Part shown: piece after piece, positions 47,807 through 57,012 of the stretch
Numbering within the stretch: position 1 is the stretch's first letter
How the letters are laid out: every line of letters starts with the position of its first letter
Source: Sandaracinaceae bacterium
GTDB taxonomy: Bacteria > Myxococcota_A > Polyangia > Polyangiales > Houyiibacteriaceae
Reading direction: 5' to 3'
NCBI GenBank assembly: GCA_020633055.1
Contig: JACKEJ010000004.1
Location: 620,001 to 684,000, forward strand
Length of the DNA: 64,000 bases
Notes under the pieces: model-generated
Told to the model about the DNA's origin: nothing
The model's input: only the letters and a program-made list of their open reading frames with translations
The model's database searches: none
Translations under genes and position numbers: made by a program

Positions 47807-50800
47807 TCAGTCGTGAGGCCCCACGGCGCGCCCCAGGACGGCGTCGCGGATGGCGGCCAGCTCCAAGCCCAGCCCGCTCAGCGTACCCGTCAGGCGGGTG
47901 ACCGGGTCCTCGTCCGCGCCGCCCATCGTCTTCTGGCGCCGGAATTCGCCCTTGATCTCCGCCCAGCGCTGCGCCTCCGCGGCGCTCAGCCTCCCGCGCA
48001 GCTCGGCCAGCTTGAGTAGGTTCTGCTCGGCGCCCGTGGTCAGCGTCTGGGCCTCGCCGCGGTAGTGATCGTCGACCAGCGTCTGCAGCTCGTCCGCGTT
48101 CATGGCCGCCACCACCTTCTCCGCGATCTTGTTCATGTTGCGGTAGCTGCCCTGCAGCTTGAAGGGCGGCTCGGTGCGGTAGGCGTCCGCTTGGCTGGCC
48201 GAGCGCACGTACTCGGCGTTGACGCGCAGGAGCACGTCGCGCGCGGTGAAGAGGTGACGCAACACCGCGGTGATCGCGTTGAGCTCGGCCGCGCTGTAGG
48301 GGTGGCTGAGCTCGCTGCTGGGCACGGTCTCGCCGCGCGCCATGCGCACCAGCGCGCGCAGGTCCTTCGGGTCGCGCCCGGCCAGCGGCGCGAGCACCGC
48401 GTTCGAGGTGAGCGCGTTCTCGATGTAGCTGAGCGCGAAGGCCTCCTCGCGCCCGCTCAGCACGTCGCCCAGGTTGTAGGTGTCGGCGCGGTTCGCGAGC
48501 ATGTCCGGGATCTGGAACTTCTCGCCGCTCTCCGTGTAGGGGTTGCCCGCCATCACCACGGCGAGCTTCTTGCCGCGCAGGTCGTACGTGCGCGTGCGCC
48601 CACGGAACACACCCTCGATGCGCCGCTGCCCGTCGCACAGCGAGATGAACTTCTGCAGCAGCTCGGGGTGCGTGTGCTGGATGTCGTCGAGGTAGAGCAT
48701 CACGTTGTTGCCCATCTCGAACGCCAGGTTGATCTTCTCCACCTCCTGGCGCGCCGTGGCGTTGGGGGCCTCGGCCGGGTCCAGCGACAGCACCTGGTGC
48801 CCCAGCGACGGCCCGTTGACCTTGACGAAGGCGAGACCCAGCCGGCTGGCCACGTACTCCATGAGCGTGGTCTTGCCGTAGCCCGGAGGAGAGACGAGCA
48901 GCAAGAGGCCCATCAGGTCGGTGCGCTTGGTGGCCCCCGCCGCGCCCATCTGCTTCGCGAGGTTGTCGCCCACCATGGGCAGGTAGACCTCGTCGATCAG
49001 CCGGTTGCGCACGAAGGACGTCATCACGCGCGGCCGCAGCTCCTCGAGGCGCAGGCGCGCGGCCTCGGCGTTGATGAGCTCGTGGCGCAGGGCGCGCAGC
49101 GCGCGGAAGGCGGGCACCTGTTCGCGTTGGTAGCGGCGCAGGCGCGGCAGCAGCTCGTCCACGCGCAGGCCAAGGCGGCGGTCCACGATGCGCGGGTGCT
49201 GCCCCAGCAGGTCGGTCGCGTCGGCCTGCAGCAGCGCCGCCGAGGCCTCGTGGTTGATGACGCTCTCGCTCAGCCACAGCGCGGCCGCCTCGTGCAGCAC
49301 GGGCTCGGGCGGGGGCGCGTCCAGCGTGCGCCCAAAGGCCGTGAGCCACGCCAGCGCGACGCCGTGTTGCGCTGGCAGCTGGTGGCTCAGCCCGCTCAGC
49401 TCCTCGTCCAGGTCGCGTCGCGTGCCGTCCAGGTCCAGGCGCTGCTGCAGACGTTCGCGCAGCTTGGCCGCCTCCGCGGAGACGATGAAGCGCGTCTGCG
49501 GGGCGCGCAGGATCTCGGCCAGGTAGGCCCCCGCTTCGGCGGCGAGCCCAGGCGCCGCGAGCCGCGCCGCGGTCTTGGCGAGGCCCGAGGTGGCCAGCAT
49601 CTCGGCGATGCGCTGCCCCAGCTCGTCGGCCAGCTCGGCGAAGGCGCGCCCCTCGCCAAAGCGCTCACGCAGCCGCCCGAGGCTGCGCGCGCGCCGCTGC
49701 CAGTCGTCGCCCTCGGCGGCGCCCACGCGGTGCCCCCAGAAGAGCATGGCCGCTGCGCGCGCCTCCCCCGCGAAGCGCAGCGGACCAGCGGACTCGAGTA
49801 GCGTGAGGAGTCGCTCGAGGATCGCGGCCGCGTCGGCGTCGTGCACGCCGCGCTCGTAGCCCTCGTCGTAGCGGTCGCGCGCGCGCGCCTGCACCAGCGC
49901 CAGCAGCCCGCCCGGCTCGCGCTGGGCCGCGTGCAGCGCCGCGAGCGTCAGCGCGCCCTCGCCGCCCGTGGGCTCGGCCCCCAGCGTGCTGGGCTCCTCG
50001 GCCTCGAACAGCAGCGTCGCGGCCAGGTACTCGCCGCGGTAGACCTCGGGGCTCTCGCTCACCAGGCTCTGCTCGAACAGCGGCCTTAGCGCCTCCAGCT
50101 GCGGGTGCTCGGCCTGCGTGAAGTAGTCCGTGCCCGCCACATGGAAGCTGAGGCCTCCCGCGCGCGGCACCAGGCTCAGCTCGAAGGGCTGGTCGTTGAC
50201 GCTGAATTCGTGCCGTCCGAAGCGGATGAGGTCGCCCCCGCTACCGAACAGGTCCAGCTTGTCGCGCAGCCCGCGCAGCGCGTCCTGCCGCGCCGACTTG
50301 GTCTTGCTCTCCACCTCGTCCGCGTGCACCGCGCCGCCCAGCGCGCGCAGCTTGTCGGCGATCTCGCGCAGCTTCAGCAGCATGGGGTCGGCCGCGAAGT
50401 AGGCCTCGAGCCCCTCGGTCTCGCCGAAGCTGGCCGCGCGCCGGCGCACGCCCGTCAGGATGCGCTCGGCGGCCCCCACCAGGTTCTGGACGCGGCGGTT
50501 GCGCTCATCCAGCAGGCGCTGCTTCTTGGCGTCGAACGCGCTCTGGATCTCCTCGCGCTTCTCGGCGATGTCGGACAGGAACTCGTCCAGCTCGCTGAAG
50601 CGCGCCTCGAGCTCCTCCACCTGCACCATCAGGCGCGTCAGCTCGGTGTCGCAGCCCTCTGGGGTCTCGGCCGCCGCCAGCGCGCTGGCCACCGACTGCG
50701 ACAGCAGCTGGAACTGCGCGGCGAACTCGGCCTTGCCCTCGGCCGCAGCCAGCGACTTGCGGCGCGCCTGGGCCACCGCACGCACGCGGTTCTGCTGCCC

Positions 50801-52843
50801 GAGCACGGCGCTGATGGCCTCGAGGATGCGCGTGCGCACCGTGGCGTCGTCCACGCTCAGCCCGGCCACCACCTCGCTGATGACCGTGAGCCCCTCGCTG
50901 ACCTCCACCAGCCGCGCGTCCAGCGGGACCATCTCCGTCACACGGGTGACGTCCGCCACCTGGGCCTCGATCTCGGTCAGCTCCTGGGCGATGGGGCGCA
51001 GCGCCTGGTCCCCGGTCAGGAAGTGCACGCAGGTCTCGCTGACCTGCTCGAAGGCCTGCTTGGCCTCCTCGCGCAAGCCCGCCACACGGCCCAGGTCCAT
51101 GAAGCGCAGGTCCTCGAGGGCCACCAGGCGCCCTTGGTGACGCCGCAGCGACGAGAGGGTCTGCATGTACGCGGCCACGCTCCCCTGCTCGCTGCGCGCC
51201 GCATCGAGCAGGGCCACCTGCTGCCCGCGCGCTTCATCCAGAGCCGCCTTGGCGCGGTCGCGCAGCGCCAGCACCTTCTCGAACTCGCCGACGATGCTGT
51301 CGGCCGTGGCCCGCAGCTCGATCAGCGGGCGACGCAACGCCACCTCGGCCTCGTCCAGCCAGAAGTACGCGTCGAGCGCGCGGTCGACGGCGCGGATCAG
51401 GTCCTCGAACGTGTGCCGCTGCGGCTCGGCGGTCTCCGTCAGCCGCCCGATGGCGTAGGCGTCCGAGAGCCCGCGCACCAGCTCGGCGTTGCCGATGCGC
51501 GCCATGAGCGAGCCGTCCGTGGGCGCCGCCGCGGCGACCTCCGCGGAACAGAACGGCGTCCGCCACACCTGCATCGGGTGCACGCGCGACGGCTCCGCGC
51601 TCTCGGAGCGGAAGACGATCATCTCGCCGTCGTCGAAGATGCTGTAGCCGTGGCACTGGATGGGCGTCTGCATCTCCTTGCGGATGAGGTTGTAGGGCAA
51701 GAGCGCGTAGCGCCCGCTGACGCGCTCGTGGAACACGTAGAGCACGTCCTCGCCGTTTGGGGCCCGCACCGAGGTCTTCAGCTCCATCCCGGCGGGCTGC
51801 GCGTCGAAGACCTTGTAGTCCCCCGTCTGCAGGTAGTAGCCGCCCGGGAACACGATGCCGTGCCCCTCGGGCAGCTGACGGCACGCCTGCCCGATGGCGT
51901 CCAGGCGTACCACCCGCTGCGCGCGCGGGTCGTACACCAGGTAGCGCGGCTTCTCCTCGCGGAACGGGTGGACGCGCAGCAGGATCAGGTCCCCCACCTT
52001 GGCGTAGCGGAATTCACCGTCGTCCAGCGTCTGATTCACGTCGTCGACGGGCTCGCTGTAGATGCCCCGGCCGGTGCTCGTGTTGTTCTCGACCTTGATC
52101 GTCAGGTCCCCGCCCAGTGTCTCCACGAAGAGCGTGTCGAGGATGTTCAGGTGCGGGTGCGTGCCCGTGACCTGCGCGTCACGCCCCGCCAGCACCCACT
52201 TGAAGTCGTAGGGCTCGGGGAAGACGTGGTCGCGGTCGCCGCGGTTGTCCACGTAGCGCACCGACCCGTCGGGCTCGATGCTCCAGCGCAGCACCTTCAC
52301 GTCGCGCGTGGTCGCGCCCGTCTGCACCACCGCCAGCAGCTTGCCGGCGGTGCGTCGCAGCTGGATCAGCTTGGCGTCGCGGTAGTAGCGAAACAGCTCG
52401 TTGAAGTCGGCGACGAAGCGTGGGTCCTCGAGCAGCTGCGCGTCCTCGCCCCCGGCCGGCACGTGCCCGAGGTCGTAGTCCCCGTTCACGTGCTCGAAGC
52501 GGTGCAGCGAGAGCACGTGCTGCACGTCCACCTGCTCCTTGAGCTGGAACTCGACGGCGTAACCGAACAGCAAGCGCCCGCGCACCTGGACGATGTCGCG
52601 CGGCACGCACGCGTGCTCCGTGCGCACCCGCACCTGCCCGAGCACCTCGAGGGCCGAGCTGCCGAAGGTCTCGACGCGCCGTTGGTTCAGCCCGTCGAGG
52701 CGCTCCCGCAGCGCGACCCCCTGGGAGAGGAGCCGCCTGCGGATGACCTCGTAGTCCGCGCCGCTCTGCGCTTCGGCGTCCACGCCCCCATTCGGATCGG
52801 GGGCACCGGGCGCAGCGGACGCTGCCGTTCCGTCGTTGGCCAT
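47807..52843 (-). CDS. Giant DUF3686-type AAA ATPase ("DNA repair ATPase")
   Basis: A 1678-residue protein. The N-terminal third (about 50-450) is a beta-rich region like DUF3686 (Y-L-V-Y-D-P-R-A-Q-R-V-V-R-L-D, V-F-P-G-G-Y-Y-L-Q-T-G). Long helical/coiled-coil stretches follow (about 480-860). The C-terminal part has an AAA module: S-P-P-G-Y-G-K-T-T Walker A near residue 1320, V-M-L-Y-L-D-D-I-Q Walker B near 1385, then a sensor-like M-A-G-N-P-Y-T-E. Homologues are annotated as DNA-repair ATPases without proven function. The stop lies 80 bases from the small gene, and the start is 7 bases from the flotillin stop, so the flotillin and ATPase are cotranscribed. Confidence 0.85.
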   Translation of the reverse strand: MANDGTAASAAPGAPDPNGGVDAEAQSGADYEVIRRRLLSQGVALRERLDGLNQRRVETFGSSALEVLGQVRVRTEHACVPRDIVQVRGRLLFGYAVEFQLKEQVDVQHVLSLHRFEHVNGDYDLGHVPAGGEDAQLLEDPRFVADFNELFRYYRDAKLIQLRRTAGKLLAVVQTGATTRDVKVLRWSIEPDGSVRYVDNRGDRDHVFPEPYDFKWVLAGRDAQVTGTHPHLNILDTLFVETLGGDLTIKVENNTSTGRGIYSEPVDDVNQTLDDGEFRYAKVGDLILLRVHPFREEKPRYLVYDPRAQRVVRLDAIGQACRQLPEGHGIVFPGGYYLQTGDYKVFDAQPAGMELKTSVRAPNGEDVLYVFHERVSGRYALLPYNLIRKEMQTPIQCHGYSIFDDGEMIVFRSESAEPSRVHPMQVWRTPFCSAEVAAAAPTDGSLMARIGNAELVRGLSDAYAIGRLTETAEPQRHTFEDLIRAVDRALDAYFWLDEAEVALRRPLIELRATADSIVGEFEKVLALRDRAKAALDEARGQQVALLDAARSEQGSVAAYMQTLSSLRRHQGRLVALEDLRFMDLGRVAGLREEAKQAFEQVSETCVHFLTGDQALRPIAQELTEIEAQVADVTRVTEMVPLDARLVEVSEGLTVISEVVAGLSVDDATVRTRILEAISAVLGQQNRVRAVAQARRKSLAAAEGKAEFAAQFQLLSQSVASALAAAETPEGCDTELTRLMVQVEELEARFSELDEFLSDIAEKREEIQSAFDAKKQRLLDERNRRVQNLVGAAERILTGVRRRAASFGETEGLEAYFAADPMLLKLREIADKLRALGGAVHADEVESKTKSARQDALRGLRDKLDLFGSGGDLIRFGRHEFSVNDQPFELSLVPRAGGLSFHVAGTDYFTQAEHPQLEALRPLFEQSLVSESPEVYRGEYLAATLLFEAEEPSTLGAEPTGGEGALTLAALHAAQREPGGLLALVQARARDRYDEGYERGVHDADAAAILERLLTLLESAGPLRFAGEARAAAMLFWGHRVGAAEGDDWQRRARSLGRLRERFGEGRAFAELADELGQRIAEMLATSGLAKTAARLAAPGLAAEAGAYLAEILRAPQTRFIVSAEAAKLRERLQQRLDLDGTRRDLDEELSGLSHQLPAQHGVALAWLTAFGRTLDAPPPEPVLHEAAALWLSESVINHEASAALLQADATDLLGQHPRIVDRRLGLRVDELLPRLRRYQREQVPAFRALRALRHELINAEAARLRLEELRPRVMTSFVRNRLIDEVYLPMVGDNLAKQMGAAGATKRTDLMGLLLLVSPPGYGKTTLMEYVASRLGLAFVKVNGPSLGHQVLSLDPAEAPNATARQEVEKINLAFEMGNNVMLYLDDIQHTHPELLQKFISLCDGQRRIEGVFRGRTRTYDLRGKKLAVVMAGNPYTESGEKFQIPDMLANRADTYNLGDVLSGREEAFALSYIENALTSNAVLAPLAGRDPKDLRALVRMARGETVPSSELSHPYSAAELNAITAVLRHLFTARDVLLRVNAEYVRSASQADAYRTEPPFKLQGSYRNMNKIAEKVVAAMNADELQTLVDDHYRGEAQTLTTGAEQNLLKLAELRGRLSAAEAQRWAEIKGEFRRQKTMGGADEDPVTRLTGTLSGLGLELAAIRDAVLGRAVGPHD

Positions 52844-52850
52844 GGTGGGC

Positions 52851-54977
52851 TCAGTCCAGGCCGAGCTTGCGGGCCTCGGCCAACAGCTGCTTCAGCTTGG
52901 CCGCCTTCTCGGTGTCACCCCCCTGCGCGAGCCGCGCCAGGAGCGCGGTCACGCCGAGGTTCTTGAGGTCCTCGCTGCCCACGCGGGGCGCGCTGAGCAC
53001 GTCCTTCACGTCGGCCACCAGGCTCTTGTCGCCGTCGAGGTAGTCCTTCAGCAGCGTCTTGACCGAGCTCGACCCGTCCACGAACGCGTCCGCGCTCTGG
53101 CCCAGCGTCACGGCCTTGACGAAGCGGTCGAAGAACTCGCCGTCACCACCCACGATGTTGATCTTGGCCTGCGCCATGGCCTGCGCCAAGACCTCGGCCT
53201 GCGCCTGCGCGACGTGTTGCCGCACGGCGATCTGCGCCAGCTCCACCTCGCGCTCCTTGTCGAGGCGCAGGCGGAACTCCTCGTGCTCGCGGCCTACGCC
53301 GTCGAGCGCCTTCATCGCGGTGGCCTTCTCGGCCAAGCCGGCGGCCTCGGCCACCAGCTTCTTCTCGATGGCCTGCGCCTCGGCCAAGCCGAGCTTCTCC
53401 ACAGCCACCGCGTCGGCCTCGCGCACGTGCACGCTGGCCAAGCCTTCCTTCTCGAGGGCCGCCGCCGCCGCTTCCTTCACGCGCGCCGCGGACAAGCCCT
53501 TCTGCTCTTCACCGGCGGCCTCGGCCTCGAGCCGCTGCCGGATGACGTGCGCCTGGGCCACGCCCTCCTTCTCGATCGCGGCGGCGTTGGCCTCGCGCAC
53601 GCGCACCTCGGCCAGGCCCTGGGCGGCCACCGCGGCCTGCTCGCCTTCCGCCATGCGCATCTTGGCGCGGGCCTGCTTGTCGGCGGCCTCGAGCGCCGCC
53701 TCGGCGTTGACCAGCGTCTGGCGCGCCGTGTGCTTTGCGGCCACCTCGGCGGCCTCGGCGGCCTTGATCTGCGTCACGTACGACTCCTCGGCCTGCGCCT
53801 CGGCGTGGATGACGGTGGCGTCCTTCACGCGCTTCGCCTCGGCGACCACGCGCAGGTCCTTGATGCGCTCCTCCTCCTCGGCGACGGTCTTGTCCACGGC
53901 CACGCGGCCGCGCACCACCTCGGCGATCTCGCGCTTCTTCACCTCGAGCTCGCGGTCCTTCTCGATGCGACCGAGCTCCGTCTCGCGCTCGCGGCTGATG
54001 GCCTCGAGCACGCGCGCCTTCTCCACGCGCTCGGTCTCGACGCCGATCTCGCGCTCGCGGTTCTTCACGGCCACCTCGGCCGCGCGCAGCTTGGCCTCCT
54101 CGGCCACGGCGATCTCCTCCTCGTGCTTCTTGCGGAGGACCATCGTCTCCTTCATCTCGGCGTCCTTCACGCGCTGCGCAGCGTTCTGCTCACGCGCCTG
54201 GGCGATGTCGATCTCCTTGTTCTTGCGCGCCTCGGCGTCGGCCCGCTGCTGCTCGAACTGGAACACGGCCTCGTCCGCCGTGAGGTCCTGGCGGCCCATC
54301 TCCATGCGCTCCTTCTGGCGCAGCTGGTTCGTGTGCACGTTCTGCACCGCGGTCATCTCCGTGATCTTCCGGATGCCCTGGGCGTCCAGGATGTTGTGCG
54401 GGTCGAGGTGCTCGAGCGGGGTCTGCTCGAGGAAGTCGATCGCGGCGTCCTCCAGCACGAAGCCGTTCAGGTCCTGCCCGATGACGTTCACGATCTGGTC
54501 GCGGAACTCCTCGCGCTTGTTGTAGAGGTCCTCGAAGTCGAGCCGCTTGCCGACCGTCTTGAGCGCCTCCGAGAACTTGGCGTTGAAGAGGTCCTCGATG
54601 GTCGCCTGGTCGGACGCGCGCGAGCAGCCGATGGCCTGCGCGACCTTGAGCACGTCGTTGACGGTCTTGTTCACGCGCACGAAGAAGTTGACCTTGATGT
54701 CCGCGCGGATGTTGTCGCGGCAGATCAGGCCCTCCTTGCCGCGGCGGTCGATCTCGATCGTCTTGACGGAGATGTCCATCACCTCGGCGCGCGTGATCAC
54801 GGGGATGATCAGCCCGCCAGTGAACGTGACCTTCGGCTCACCGCGCAGCCCGTTGATGATCAGCGCGCGACCCTGGTCGACCTTGCGGTACATCTTCGCG
54901 AACATGGCGCCCAGGGCGATGACCAGGACACTGCCCACCGCCACCACGCCGCCCACCACCAGCATCTTCTCGCTCAT
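52851..54977 (-). CDS. Flotillin/YqiK-like SPFH-domain protein
   Basis: The product of 708 residues has an N-terminal membrane helix (L-V-V-G-G-V-V-A-V-G-S-V-L-V-I-A-L-G-A-M-F) and an SPFH domain (about 30-185: G-G-L-I-I-P-V-I-T-R-A-E-V-M-D-I-S-V-K-T, V-N-F-F-V-R-V, F-S-E-A-L-K-T-V). A very long Glu/Ala/Lys-rich coiled coil then runs from about residue 230 to 620, as in flotillins, and a C-terminal region follows. Flotillins form ring- or cage-like scaffolds on membranes. The start is ATG 54977 with GGAGA at good spacing. It lies between a YqiJ-like OB-fold gene and the giant ATPase gene, paralleling yqiJ-yqiK of enterobacteria. Confidence 0.93.
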   Translation of the reverse strand: MSEKMLVVGGVVAVGSVLVIALGAMFAKMYRKVDQGRALIINGLRGEPKVTFTGGLIIPVITRAEVMDISVKTIEIDRRGKEGLICRDNIRADIKVNFFVRVNKTVNDVLKVAQAIGCSRASDQATIEDLFNAKFSEALKTVGKRLDFEDLYNKREEFRDQIVNVIGQDLNGFVLEDAAIDFLEQTPLEHLDPHNILDAQGIRKITEMTAVQNVHTNQLRQKERMEMGRQDLTADEAVFQFEQQRADAEARKNKEIDIAQAREQNAAQRVKDAEMKETMVLRKKHEEEIAVAEEAKLRAAEVAVKNREREIGVETERVEKARVLEAISRERETELGRIEKDRELEVKKREIAEVVRGRVAVDKTVAEEEERIKDLRVVAEAKRVKDATVIHAEAQAEESYVTQIKAAEAAEVAAKHTARQTLVNAEAALEAADKQARAKMRMAEGEQAAVAAQGLAEVRVREANAAAIEKEGVAQAHVIRQRLEAEAAGEEQKGLSAARVKEAAAAALEKEGLASVHVREADAVAVEKLGLAEAQAIEKKLVAEAAGLAEKATAMKALDGVGREHEEFRLRLDKEREVELAQIAVRQHVAQAQAEVLAQAMAQAKINIVGGDGEFFDRFVKAVTLGQSADAFVDGSSSVKTLLKDYLDGDKSLVADVKDVLSAPRVGSEDLKNLGVTALLARLAQGGDTEKAAKLKQLLAEARKLGLD

Positions 54978-55075
54978 CACTGTCTCCGTTCTGTCGCGGG
55001 CCTCGCGGCCTCATCCCCTCGGACGTGGCGCGGCCTGCTCGATGAAGGGCAAACCGGCACCCCGAAGGCTTCATT

Positions 55076-55831
55076 TCAGGAATCGGACGGGTGCCCGTCC
55101 GATTGTGGGAGCACCGCGCGCAGGGGCTCGACGTCGTACACGTCCGCCTCGGCGTGGTACCCGATGATCAGCGCCGCGTCGCCGCGCTTGAGCGCGCCTT
55201 CGTCGTCGCAGCGCACCCGCACGAGCAGGCTGGTTCCGTCCTCGTCGATGATGGCCTGGCCGTCGCGCGCGTCCACGCGCCCCGTACGGATGGTGCACGT
55301 GGTGCCCACGTAGCTCTGCTTGCTGCGCCCCTGGTGCACCACGAACAGCGGCCCGAGTGGGCGCGTGAGCAGCGACGCCACGGGCAGCGCCAGCACGAAC
55401 GCCAGCAGCGCCACGAGCAGCGCACCGAGCCACGCGGGGACGGGCAGCAGGGGCAGCAGGACACGGGCGCCGACATAGGCACAGACCCACCCGGCCAGGA
55501 GCACCACCGTCAGGGTCACGGTCAGGGGCGCGTGCCGCAGGCGCAGCACGGTCAGGATGGCCGCCAGGCCCGAGGCGCTGCCCTCCCCTTCGCCGCCTGC
55601 GTCTCCCCCGTCGGCCGCATCGCCTGCATCGCCGACGTCCGCGCCGTCCGCCACGTCGCCCACGCCGTCGGCGCCGACGTCCACGTCCCAGTCGAGGTCG
55701 CCGTCCACGCCGAACACGTCGATGTCCAGGGCGCCCAGGATGACCGTGAGCCAGTAGACGAGCACGATGCCGAGGCCCGTGGTGTAGATCACCGTCGGGA
55801 AGCTGAGCACCGTCTGCAGGAAGTCCTCCAT
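55076..55831 (-). CDS. YqiJ/NfeD-like OB-fold membrane protein
   Basis: A 251-residue protein with one N-terminal span (V-I-Y-T-T-G-L-G-I-V-L-V-Y-W-L-T-V-I-L-G-A-L), an Asp/Gly-rich acidic stretch (D-V-F-G-V-D-G-D-L-D-W-D-V-D... to G-E-G-E-G), two to three further spans, and a C-terminal OB-like domain (S-Y-V-G-T-T-C-T-I-R-T-G-R-V-D; L-L-V-R-V-R-C-D; V-Y-D-V-E-P). This is the YqiJ/DUF1449 arrangement that pairs with YqiK-type flotillin. The acidic loop of about 45 residues is notable and could bind calcium. The start at 55831 was chosen because the residues before it are basic and unlike a membrane start. The flotillin gene follows after 98 bases. Confidence 0.78.
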   Translation of the reverse strand: MEDFLQTVLSFPTVIYTTGLGIVLVYWLTVILGALDIDVFGVDGDLDWDVDVGADGVGDVADGADVGDAGDAADGGDAGGEGEGSASGLAAILTVLRLRHAPLTVTLTVVLLAGWVCAYVGARVLLPLLPVPAWLGALLVALLAFVLALPVASLLTRPLGPLFVVHQGRSKQSYVGTTCTIRTGRVDARDGQAIIDEDGTSLLVRVRCDDEGALKRGDAALIIGYHAEADVYDVEPLRAVLPQSDGHPSDS

Positions 55832-55968
55832 AGGGGTCGGGAGCCTCTCACGCGCGCGGGTGGCCATGCAATCCACACCGGCAGGGCGCGACCTGTGGAG
55901 GGAAGCGGAGGGCTGCGCCAGCATGGCGCGCGCGGGGTCTCCGAAGGGGCAACCCGGGGTGGGCGGGT

Positions 55969-56826
55969 TTGTTCTGTGGGCCACGCCGATTTGGGCGGCC
56001 CGTGCACCGCGAAGGTCTTCGTTTGGTCATCGAGCGGCTCTTCGGATACGAGCGCGCCGCGCTGATCGGCTTGCCCGTGGAGCGGCTGGTGCCCGTCGAA
56101 GCGCGGCAGCAGCACGTGCAGAAGCGCGAGCGATACGAGCGCGTGGGCCGGACGCGCTCCATGAGCGACCTCGACACCCTCGCCCCCGTCCGCCAGAACG
56201 GCGAGCTGGTGCCTGTGGAGATCAGCCTGAGCCCAGTGGACACGTCCATCGGCAAGCTGACCATCGCCATCGTGCGCGACGTGACCCGGCGACGGGCGTT
56301 GGAGGCCGACCTGCGCCACGCGAGCACGCACGACGGGCTGACGGGGCTGTTCAACCGGACCCACCTCGAGTCCGTCCGGTCGAGCCTCGAAGCGAGCGGC
56401 CAGATGGTCGGGGTCGTCCTGATGGACATCGACGGCCTCAAGGCCGTGAACGACACCTACGGGCACGAGGCGGGCGATCAGCTGATCAAGCGCGTGGCCG
56501 TGGTGCTGCGCGCCATGTCCGCGCCAGAGGACGTCCCCACACGTCTGGGAGGCGACGAGTTCGCGCTGCTGGTGCCGGGCACGGACGAGGCGGGTCTGGC
56601 CGCGAAGGTGGAGCTCTTGGGGGACGAGCTCGCGCGCCACAACGAGCTGCATCGCGGCCGGCCGCTCTCGTTCTCGCTCGGGGCCGCGTTGACGGAGCAG
56701 CGCGGCGGCATCGCGCTGGCCATGCGCGTGGCGGACCGCCGCATGTACGAAGACAAGCGCCAGCGGCGCAGGGCTCGCGGAGAGCCAGACGGGAGCGTGC
56801 CTCCTCCGTCTGCCACGCCCCGCTGA
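55969..56826 (+). CDS. Diguanylate cyclase with shortened PAS domain
   Basis: The 285-residue product has a PAS-like C-terminal half (E-R-L-F-G-Y-E-R-A-A-L-I-G, V-P-V-E-I-S-L-S-P-V) but lacks the first strand and helix of a normal PAS fold, then a full GGDEF domain (A-S-T-H-D-G-L-T-G-L-F-N-R, D-I-D-G-L-K-A-V-N-D-T-Y-G-H, intact G-G-D-E-F) without a recognisable RxxD inhibitory site. The start codon is TTG/GTG-type and uncertain; upstream frames do not restore the missing PAS part. It may be a diguanylate cyclase with partial sensory input, or a gene truncated at its 5' end. The gene is divergent from the YqiJ-like gene. Confidence 0.8.
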   Translation: MFCGPRRFGRPVHREGLRLVIERLFGYERAALIGLPVERLVPVEARQQHVQKRERYERVGRTRSMSDLDTLAPVRQNGELVPVEISLSPVDTSIGKLTIAIVRDVTRRRALEADLRHASTHDGLTGLFNRTHLESVRSSLEASGQMVGVVLMDIDGLKAVNDTYGHEAGDQLIKRVAVVLRAMSAPEDVPTRLGGDEFALLVPGTDEAGLAAKVELLGDELARHNELHRGRPLSFSLGAALTEQRGGIALAMRVADRRMYEDKRQRRRARGEPDGSVPPPSATPR

Positions 56827-57012
56827 TCGCATCGCGGCCACGCTGGAGAACTACGAGTACGCCGGCCGCGTGAGGCTGGGCGAACGCCCGGAGCACCCCA
56901 TGCTCGCGCCGCGGCCCGCGCCGCGTTGACGCGAGGGGCGCGGGCGAGGGGCGAGGATGACGGCCGGCACGCGACCAGTCCCCGGCACCGTGACCCACGG
57001 TCGACCCCGCGC
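56827..57012. other. Intergenic region with a short coding-like tail
   Basis: Between the GGDEF stop and a convergent lipoprotein stop, the plus-strand frame starting at 56825 reads 34 codons (D-R-I-A-A-T-L-E-N-Y-E-Y-A-G-R-V-R-L-G...) to a TGA at 56927-56929 with strongly GC-rich third positions, like the neighbouring genes. It lacks a start codon and its own domain, and may be the 3' end of an eroded gene. The rest (56930-57012) shows no feature. Confidence 0.3.

Noticed and set aside
50105..52966. Long plus-strand frame opposite the giant ATPase gene
   Set aside because: It has no start context or domain and mirrors the helical Ala/Glu/Leu-rich coding strand.
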